Source: Siderastrea radians
Lineage: Eukaryota; Cnidaria; Anthozoa; Scleractinia; Rhizangiidae
Assembly: GCA_964017195.1 (NCBI GenBank)
Contig: OZ024896.1
Coordinates: forward strand, 33,794,307-33,858,306
Length of the DNA: 64,000 nt
Direction of reading: 5' to 3'
Made by a program: the position numbers and the translations under genes. The notes beneath the pieces are model-generated. The model searched no databases. It worked only from the letters and a program-made list of their open reading frames with translations, and was not told the DNA's origin. Every line of letters begins with the position of its first letter. Positions within the stretch are counted from its first letter, which is position 1. Of the stretch, positions 62,601-64,000 are shown in pieces.

Positions 62601-63622
62601 AGTAATCAAGCAGTCAGTGTTCTGTAAGGGTGATCTTTTCTGACGTCACTGTTGCCGCCTTTGATTTAAAAACGGCATATACCATGTTTGAAATAAAATT
62701 GGTCTAATTTTTCCTCAAGCCAACTTTTTCATTCAAACGTTGAAACATACACCTATTTCAATTAAGGTTGGTTCAGGATGCATGATGCATGATCCTTGTT
62801 TCATAGCCCGCAAAGCATCACGTTTGCCACAAATAAATGTATTGATCACTTTTCTCGATGAAAGGGGTTCCAAAAGAAAACCAAATCATGAAAAATATAC
62901 ATTTGATCTTGCTTTAGGACTAATAGCTAGAGAAAAGCAGCCATAAATTTAAAGAGCATGATTCACTGCGGGCTATGAAGCATGCAACACTGAAGCAACA
63001 TTCTTTGAAATAGGTATATAAAGAGGTTTGTGTCGATGGGTGGCAACTCATCTCACACAGCCATAGAAATGGCTATATAAATTTGAAGCTTTTTAAAACG
63101 GAAATATCCCATCCAATATCACTGATCTCATAATTATTTGCTACAGTTATTAAAACTACATGCACAGTTGTTATCAATTTACCTTGTCTATACATTTGCT
63201 AGTTAGACTTCATTTAATTTTCATTAGATTTATTTTGATGAGGAGATCAAAGAATACAGGCGTAAACATAAATAACGTAGCCTGCAAAGCAAGCGTTTCC
63301 GTAGGTTTTTCGCACATTAGAAACATTTTCGTTTTTTGGTCGCGCAAAAATTCGGACGAGGACAAAAAGGATTTCGCATGCCTCGTCCTTGCACGTCAGA
63401 GTCGTACTAGGAAAGGAATCGACTACTACGCAGGCTGTAGATCGCCTTATCAACCTACAGCATTAGCGGAATTCTCTTCAATATAAAAAGTGTCTGCCAG
63501 AATGTCCAGTCGCTCAACGAGATCCATAGTTTGTCTTGTAGCGTCGAAATTGAATTGCTTCAGCCTTAACCTCTCTCTCAGGTAATGCATATGGATGACT
63601 CGACCTAGGGCCTGATAGTGTC
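33488..63622 (-). CDS. Large collagen-like and helical protein gene (17 exons visible, 5' end outside window)
   Basis: All 17 exons join in one frame (3,095 nt, 1,031 residues including a partial first codon). Order: a helical segment (1-55); a beta-rich segment (56-100); short Gly-X-Y stretches with Cys-containing inserts (about 101-312); a long helical region (about 313-830) built of charged coiled-coil-like helices around a Gly/Ala-rich hydrophobic stretch (about 522-560); and a Cys-rich C-terminus (about 803-1031) ending in an acidic tail. Exons C to H are all symmetric phase 1-1. I do not recognise the family. The Cys spacing and collagen-like repeats suggest an extracellular protein, but the signal peptide would be upstream of the window. 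Helix, hydrophobic hairpin, helix is reminiscent of alpha-helical membrane-inserting proteins; that is only a resemblance. A LINE, a pentamer array and many small elements sit in its introns. Confidence 0.85.
33760..33960. mobile_element. SINE body fragment (uncertain)
   Basis: Contains TATAGTCCATCGCAGGGTTC and GGGAGACAATATGG. Both resemble parts of the SINE bodies at 56.8-57.2 kb (GACGTTAGTTCAACGCAGGG, AGAGACAATGTGG). No tRNA head is clear. Confidence 0.4.
34334..34551 (-). CDS. Collagen-like gene exon P
   Basis: Acceptor TCTCTCTGTCAG at phase 1, donor GTGAGT at phase 0. It is Cys-rich (CCSLFC, MCTN, EECKSP, LTCDD, TNCQD), probably disulfide-bonded, hence my expectation of an extracellular location. 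Confidence 0.86.
35074..36485. mobile_element. Tc1/mariner-like non-autonomous element, 1.4 kb
   Basis: It is flanked by TA on both sides (35072-35073, 36486-36487). Ends CAGTGTGTTGCCCAC and the inverse of CAGTATGTTGCCCAG. The motif CCCAGTTTTCGTAC is repeated inside both ends (35263-35300 and 36447-36475), so the subterminal repeats are doubled. It lies between exons O and P. No transposase. Confidence 0.7.
36939..37158 (-). CDS. Collagen-like gene exon O
   Basis: Acceptor GTTGAATTTTTAG at phase 0, donor GTAAGT at phase 1. VHLQVRHLSASYFRDG, then FDRFTITKTRKC. The LINE lies in the intron between this exon and exon N. Confidence 0.84.
37354..37450. repeat. Foldback hairpin, about 28-bp arms
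   Basis: ATTCTCGTCCCCAGAGCCGC and on to TTGGCC is inverted at 37425-37450. The loop of about 40 bp is GC-rich. It resembles the fused ends of a deleted inverted-repeat element. Confidence 0.75.
38013..41381 (+). CDS. LINE endonuclease-reverse transcriptase
   Basis: 1,122 aa to the first stop. An apurinic-type endonuclease occupies about residues 8-245: SLNIRG (11-16), catalytic Glu in QET (E42), GGDFN (147-151) and TDH (234-236). The reverse transcriptase follows at about 450-800: NKTPGNDGLS, motif A AIDSEKAFDS with Asp607, RQGDPLSPYLF from 665, and the catalytic FADD at 707-710. All expected catalytic residues are present. A coiled, charged linker separates the domains. Endonuclease plus RT without RNase H fits the L1 group, perhaps Tx1. 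The frame ends at TAG (41379-41381), where one extra base shifts the rest of the protein; the continuation is at 41377-41727 in the next frame. The protein would nick target DNA and copy its own RNA there (target-primed reverse transcription). Confidence 0.95.
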   Translation: MTTNIQFKAISLNIRGIRTFEKRKTIYNWLTQKNADICFLQETYSTKEIENQWKSQWRGETYFAHGTVHSRGVAILVRNSLDFTLKSVQSDEEGRFLCLEAIIQDQLFLLVNIYAPNTSTEQTSFFRKLSDLINSDERYEQCKIIIGGDFNVTLDPSKDCSGGNPVLKDSVKALEEILIENDLIDIWRVQNPECRRFTWRQKTPLIQRRLDYWFIPESLQDDVAKIEIVPAVRTDHSAVVIEINSLDTQNHGPSFWKINNSLFEDSTYVELIRENIPVWLSEINFCTDYRIVWDWIKYNIRRESISYSKQKAREKRERLKNIEETLKMCEKKIAEEPSYENIQKLETAKSEYEREYDYIVKGLIIRSRATWFEKGERNTKYFLNLENNKKTKTCLRKLLLTDEQESTNPSIILNEIYSFYSNLYDEKTDVEIDQTSCPFLNNHDQIPKLSVPMRDSCEGELTQAECYMALSAFKNNKTPGNDGLSAEFYKVFWSEIGEVLVNSLNYSYRCGELSTTQKQAAITLIEKKGKDRRRIKNWRPISLVNVDVKIGSKAIAMRLEKVLPSIIHYDQSAFVKGRNIFDAVRTINDIFDFTQMKNYDAILTAIDSEKAFDSLNLNFLFHSLEAFGFGESLIAWIKTFYKNISSCVFNNGFATPFFQLKRGVRQGDPLSPYLFIIALELLAINIRNNEQIRGIKVDGNEIKLVIFADDMTTFVRDTVSFSHLINTLEQFTSYSGLKMNHEKTEVMPLGNMTLEPTDVGVNEISSIVKILGVYFTYNHKRFYEKNFESIEKSLKELLQSWFWRGLTLIGRIQVIKSFAIPKILYRVALISCKKSDFVKKINELLYSFIWKGKDKVKRAALINSIEEGGLTMPDIASMISTQRILCIKKYLDNYPASWKLFLNFYLKNVGGKFLFHCNFDYRKLPVAVPEFYKKCIQTWSSLNENNPSTTKDVANQILWNNRFICIGKNSVYNRRISSVGLNKIGDLYDGAGLLVFNMEPLRSILSPSDMYLLISMLDAMPLVWRNLLNGSKSSIALLTSPFEPNSFNILYESDIIPLENVQSKSLYNKFVSKVCTKPTARKKYEESFNTEESQLEWKKIYLTPIRATLSTKLREFQYKILK
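41377..41727 (+). pseudogene. LINE ORF continuation after a +1 frameshift (zinc-knuckle C-terminus)
   Basis: The reading frame continues as NRILYTNDMLFKF, then a CCHC cluster (CYFC, then His 9 residues and Cys 14 residues after the second Cys), the zf-RVT type usual at the C-terminus of such LINE proteins. It stops at TAG 41725-41727. Because the frame is shifted by one base relative to 38013-41381, this copy would lack its C-terminus. Confidence 0.88.
42335..42515. mobile_element. Family D element fragment
   Basis: TTGGTGATCATCCCCTTTATTATTCTCATGACC and GGAGAAATTAGATG match the interior of 52303-52507. Ends are not well preserved. It abuts the donor side of exon N. Confidence 0.45.
42539..42628 (-). 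CDS. Collagen-like gene exon N
   Basis: Acceptor CCAACCTTTTAG, donor GTATTA; phase 0-0, 30 codons. FEEIAQGYTRFRLKV then CEKCYN, a CxxC pair. Confidence 0.8.
42746..43016. mobile_element. Miniature element with internal CCCTGTTTAGGACAAA repeats
   Basis: Left end CCCCCCAGGGGTGGGGGGCA, right end GGGAGTACCCCCCCGGGTA (imperfect inverse). Between them the motif (C)CCTGTTTAGGACAAA occurs about four times, with diverged spacers of about 40 bp. Confidence 0.55.
43690..44205. mobile_element. Probable mariner/Tigger-like miniature element
   Basis: Several TAACTCGAA-type motifs appear in direct and inverted orientation (43718-43870 and 44138-44190). The right end GGGATCCAACTGTA (TA-flanked CAGTTGG when inverted) is typical for pogo/Tigger relatives. 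The left end is unclear. Confidence 0.4.
44259..44593 (-). CDS. Collagen-like gene exon M
   Basis: Acceptor GTACTGCAG at phase 1, donor AAG/GTAAGT at phase 0; 111 codons. Helical: FIDYLLSTYRTLERSFLRNM, then MFRTLWEGNNPLENF. Confidence 0.86.
44735..45065. repeat. Imperfect duplicated block
   Basis: GTTTTCGCTCGGCCAAACAA recurs at 44816 and 44991, each followed by a TTCG/cactaca/CTCGTATCTT series. It looks like two diverged copies of a 175-bp sequence, possibly an element end pair. Also contains CCCCGCCGTCAGGGCGGGG, a small palindrome. Confidence 0.5.
45818..46064 (-). CDS. Collagen-like gene exon L
   Basis: Acceptor TGTTTTTGTTAAG, donor CAG/GTAGAA at phase 1. The open frame runs further, but this donor matches the next exon's phase. 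It encodes helical sequence with VCLLDVASRPQDIADFKAE and FFIAGAARIDLIGKV. Confidence 0.82.
46272..47449. repeat. 1.18-kb pentanucleotide array (GGTAT/GGTGT)n with higher-order period
   Basis: The unit is GGTAT on the plus strand with GGTGT variants. A marker variant (GTATAGTGTGATATGG) recurs near 46372, 46492, 46612, 46732, 46877, 46912 and 47072. The first four are exactly 120 bp apart, a 24-pentamer higher-order unit. Variation becomes almost pure GGTAT at both ends. It fills most of the 1,539-bp intron between exons K and L. All apparent His/Tyr/Thr/Pro proteins here are artefacts of the repeat. Confidence 0.98.
47604..47954 (-). CDS. Collagen-like gene exon K: hydrophobic Gly/Ala segment
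   Basis: Acceptor TTCTTTTTTATCAG, donor GTAGCT; phase 0-0, 117 codons. After a charged helix comes ADFLAVLQGIVGFSKSIAG then FIDTALGLAGSLSG, a Gly/Ala-rich hydrophobic pair of segments around a short KSPGD turn. A single Cys follows. Confidence 0.87.
48650..48757 (-). CDS. Collagen-like gene exon J
   Basis: Acceptor TTTCTGTCCAAAG, donor GTATTT; phase 0-0, 36 codons. It is almost entirely coiled-coil-like (VKAEKERLEQAKYIAETEKN). Confidence 0.82.
48988..49181 (-). CDS. Collagen-like gene exon I
   Basis: Acceptor ATTCTATTTTAG, donor GTCAGT at phase 0. Contains FLGKDGYDIFGNNKLF and a long charged helix (ALESTVEDVKDAAEKYENAF). Confidence 0.85.
49910..50146 (-). CDS. Collagen-like gene exon H
   Basis: Acceptor GTTGTTTTTGTAG, donor GTAAGT; phase 1-1. 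A Ser/Gly/Pro-rich linker is followed by helix: FPAELLVIMRRQAEDLLL and REALEFILDVTNEISG. This is the switch from repeat to helical region. Confidence 0.85.
50266..51490. mobile_element. Miniature element with internal minisatellite of about 90 bp
   Basis: From 50283 to 50600, four diverged copies of a unit containing TTCAACAATATTGAATTCAACATGT and TGGCCACCCTGTTGAATGATG follow one another. Inverted copies of parts occur at 50762-50815 and 51385-51480. Possible outer ends are CAAACGGATC and its inverse near 51485. It lies in the intron between exons G and H. Confidence 0.5.
51160..51270. repeat. Near-perfect hairpin, 54-bp arms and 3-base loop
   Basis: 51160-51213 is the inverse of 51217-51270 with one mismatch (CGACATTTC against CGACGTTTC). 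The loop is TGA. Each arm contains GGTAGAACCATCGAAACGTC, similar to hammerhead/Penelope-type ends. Probably two head-to-head retroelement termini. Confidence 0.93.
52097..52258 (-). CDS. Collagen-like gene exon G
   Basis: Donor GTAAGA at phase 1. Contains GECPGYSGWVYFCSDKG then GERLRGDTGPKGDNGAPG, the clearest collagen repeat. The acceptor is less certain: CAACTGAAG fits the required phase, and a second candidate lies 9 bases on. Confidence 0.75.
52303..52507. mobile_element. TTAA-flanked miniature element, family D copy 2
   Basis: TTAA at 52299-52302 and 52508-52511; ends CCCTTTAAACCC and its near inverse AGCTTAAAGGG. It lies 45 bp upstream of exon G on the minus strand. Confidence 0.75.
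53458..54136. mobile_element. Foldback element with about 155-bp inverted repeats carrying a start exon
   Basis: The left arm (53458-53617) begins TAGTCAAAACCGGTCACGCG and is inverted at 53985-54136. The interior is about 370 bp and includes a YY1-like start region and an ATG exon with a GTAAGT donor (next entry). Confidence 0.78.
53661..53684 (+). CDS. Orphan first exon inside the foldback element
   Basis: AAACATGGCGGACTTG opens MADLNKEQ and meets CAG/GTAAGT after eight codons. The context looks like a promoter-proximal first exon of a spliced transposase or captured host gene. No downstream exon is seen inside the element. Confidence 0.35.
55163..55616. mobile_element. Tigger/mariner-like miniature element
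   Basis: Ends CAGTGGAACCCCGAT and the inverse CAGTGGAACTCAGAT. Interior motifs TTTGTTATAAACGAA and TTTGTTATAATGACC resemble each other in opposite halves. No clear TA duplication. It lies between exons F and G. Confidence 0.55.
55726..55836 (-). CDS. Collagen-like gene exon F
   Basis: Acceptor TTTATTTTTAG, donor GTAAGG; phase 1-1. GPGGRGGLGRDCDLNL, then a polar stretch ending NVSRS (a possible N-glycosylation site, N-V-S). Confidence 0.84.
56350..56487 (-). mobile_element. tRNA-derived SINE
   Basis: The minus strand starts GGCGCGGTGGTGTAGTGATT (A box) with a degenerate B box (GTGGTTCGAGGCC). The body contains AACGAAACAACACGAT (plus strand) and CATTGTCTCTCTCCACCC. There is no acceptor-stem pairing, so it is not a tRNA gene. 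Confidence 0.65.
56780..57180. mobile_element. SINE bodies, related copies
   Basis: Two neighbouring blocks share GGAGCATTACCAC and AGTCCATCACAGGA/AGTTCAACGCAGGG. The second continues to GACAGAGACAATGTGGAG and AAGGAAACAACACAAT as in 56350-56410. It sits upstream of exon E's donor side and belongs to the same SINE family. Confidence 0.55.
57361..57480 (-). CDS. Collagen-like gene exon E
   Basis: Acceptor AATTGTTTTCAG, donor GTAAGA; phase 1-1. NGGNAGSVNLRYRTLKG, a SCRG motif, then NNGRGGEG. Confidence 0.84.
57915..58436. mobile_element. Tc1/mariner-like miniature element, 522 bp
   Basis: TA at 57913-57914 and 58437-58438. Ends CAGTCGAAGCTCTCGTAAGC and the inverse CAGTCGAAGCTCTCCTTGCG. Inner GGTCGCT/CACGAGA motifs recur several times. 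It lies between exons D and E. Confidence 0.82.
58549..58641 (-). CDS. Collagen-like gene exon D
   Basis: Acceptor GTGACTGTTCAG, donor GTACAG; phase 1-1. QADQCTCNDVKGTRGFKG then RSGGRGGNAGTPG. An upstream CAG at 58678 was rejected because it opens onto a stop. Confidence 0.82.
58839..59055. mobile_element. hAT-like miniature element, 217 bp
   Basis: An 8-bp flanking repeat GGTGCTGT/GGTGCTAT (one mismatch). Ends CAGGCCTCGAAATT and AAATTTCGAGCCCTA. AGGAGCAAATT-type motifs recur inside. It lies upstream of exon D. Confidence 0.72.
59379..59401. repeat. (AAT)n microsatellite
   Basis: About seven AAT units in an intron. Confidence 0.9.
59570..59740. repeat. (GA)n/(GAAA)n microsatellite
   Basis: A purine-rich tract on the plus strand: GA repeats at 59591-59616, then GAAA repeats drifting to CAAA and AAGT. 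It explains the Lys/Arg/Glu-rich and Phe/Leu/Ser-rich open frames here. Confidence 0.95.
59959..60432. mobile_element. TTAA-flanked miniature element, family C copy 2
   Basis: TTAA at 59955-59958 and 60433-60436; ends CCCTATTCTGCCTGGG and CCCAGGCAGAATAGGG (perfect 16-bp inverse). The interior has two YY1-like ATGGCGGC sites (60316-60350) and several GTGACGT/ACGTCA sites. It ends about 50 bp from exon C. Confidence 0.85.
60485..60592 (-). CDS. Collagen-like gene exon C
   Basis: Acceptor TTTAATTTTCAG, donor GTGATA; phase 1-1. VDIFCDVISGTLEVTS is followed by NAGNGHQGQDGGTGEPGRSR, with glycine every third residue over most of it. Confidence 0.83.
61808..61982 (-). CDS. Collagen-like gene exon B
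   Basis: Acceptor TCTCTCAACACAG, donor GTGAGA splitting a Gly codon. A beta-rich start (VSLTGIRNVKIYAREIVGAP) leads into NGENGNNGEPGPQG, the first Gly-X-Y stretch. Confidence 0.85.
62135..62225. repeat. AT-rich (AATAAT)n tract
   Basis: Imperfect AAT/ATT repeats in the intron upstream of exon B. Confidence 0.8.
62751..63015. mobile_element. Miniature inverted-repeat element
   Basis: Left ACCTATTTCAATTAAGG and right TTTGAAATAGGT are inverses. ATAGCCCGCAAAGCATCA inside left mirrors TGCGGGCTATGAAGCAT inside right. Superfamily unknown. Confidence 0.55.
63459..63622 (-). CDS. Collagen-like gene exon A
   Basis: Acceptor GTTTTTTTAG at phase 1, donor GTAGGT at phase 0. It encodes a helical segment: HYQALGRVIHMHYLRERLRL, then LVERLDILADTFY. 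It is the first exon inside the window; upstream exons lie beyond 64000. Confidence 0.78.
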
Positions 63623-63689
63623 CTAAAAAAACAAGGAGATGGGCATTGTATCCTATTCACACCAGTCTAGATCTCTGTGTTCTATAACA

Positions 63690-63775
63690 GCCAAGAAAGG
63701 AGAAAGCTGGCAGTGACGACACTGCTCCGAGGAGGATAAGGAAAAAAGGGCCGGTGGGAGGGAAAAAGGACAATG

Positions 63776-63806
<31 letters not shown>

Positions 63807-64000
63807 CGAACGGCAAAAATACCACGTGATCATGAATTTCCCGCCACTTTTCACGTTTGCCGTTTGTCGTTTTCAACGCGAAGAGGCCTCTTCTGGCGTT
63901 CGTCAACAAGTTGAGTATTTTTTTGCTACAATTCTGCTACAATTATCAACCTGTGTTTAAGACCAGGTTGATTGATCAGGTCAAACTGACCGGTTAACTG
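63690..64000. other. Intronic or upstream sequence at the right edge
   Basis: Contains inverted CGTTTGCCGTTTG-type motifs (63793-63870), which suggest another miniature element. No exon with matching splice sites is seen here, so the next upstream exon of the collagen-like gene lies beyond the window. Confidence 0.35.

Overview
This is an intron-rich eukaryotic nuclear window. Short exons with canonical GT/AG borders, long A+T-rich introns, an L1-type non-LTR retrotransposon, tRNA-derived SINEs and many small terminal-inverted-repeat elements point to an animal. The style of the short repeats, and the secreted and collagen-like genes, suggest a cnidarian, most likely a stony coral. That assignment is inference; I ran no database search. 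There are no bacterial features, rRNA genes or CRISPR arrays.

Three host genes can be built exon by exon, with every intron phase agreeing. (1) A small four-exon secreted-protein gene on the minus strand, start codon at 3847 and stop at 111, 135 aa. (2) A plus-strand gene with two type-I KH (RNA-binding) domains. Its last eight exons run from 23737 to the stop at 33045; its 5' end is not resolved. (3) A large minus-strand gene entering from beyond the right edge, 17 exons from 63622 to the stop at 33488 (1,031 residues visible). It has Gly-rich collagen-like exons, then a long helical region, then a Cys-rich C-terminus. Genes 2 and 3 are convergent, with stop codons about 440 bp apart.

Between genes 1 and 2 (3.9-23.7 kb) I find no intact gene. 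From 4.3 to 16.0 kb there is a five-copy degenerate array of 1.4-3.6 kb units. It carries fossil exon-like stretches on the minus strand and is interrupted by two younger transposons whose empty sites are visible in sister units. From 18.3 to 23.6 kb a 2.7 kb segment is tandemly duplicated with near identity.

The introns of genes 2 and 3 are crowded with mobile DNA. Examples are a full-length 4.36 kb LINE with a perfect 16-bp target duplication (37.7-42.1 kb), SINEs in inverted pairs, mariner-, hAT- and TTAA-type miniature elements, a 1.18 kb pentanucleotide array filling most of one intron, and a near-perfect 54-bp hairpin. One TTAA element lies directly behind the stop codon of gene 3 and would form part of its 3' UTR.
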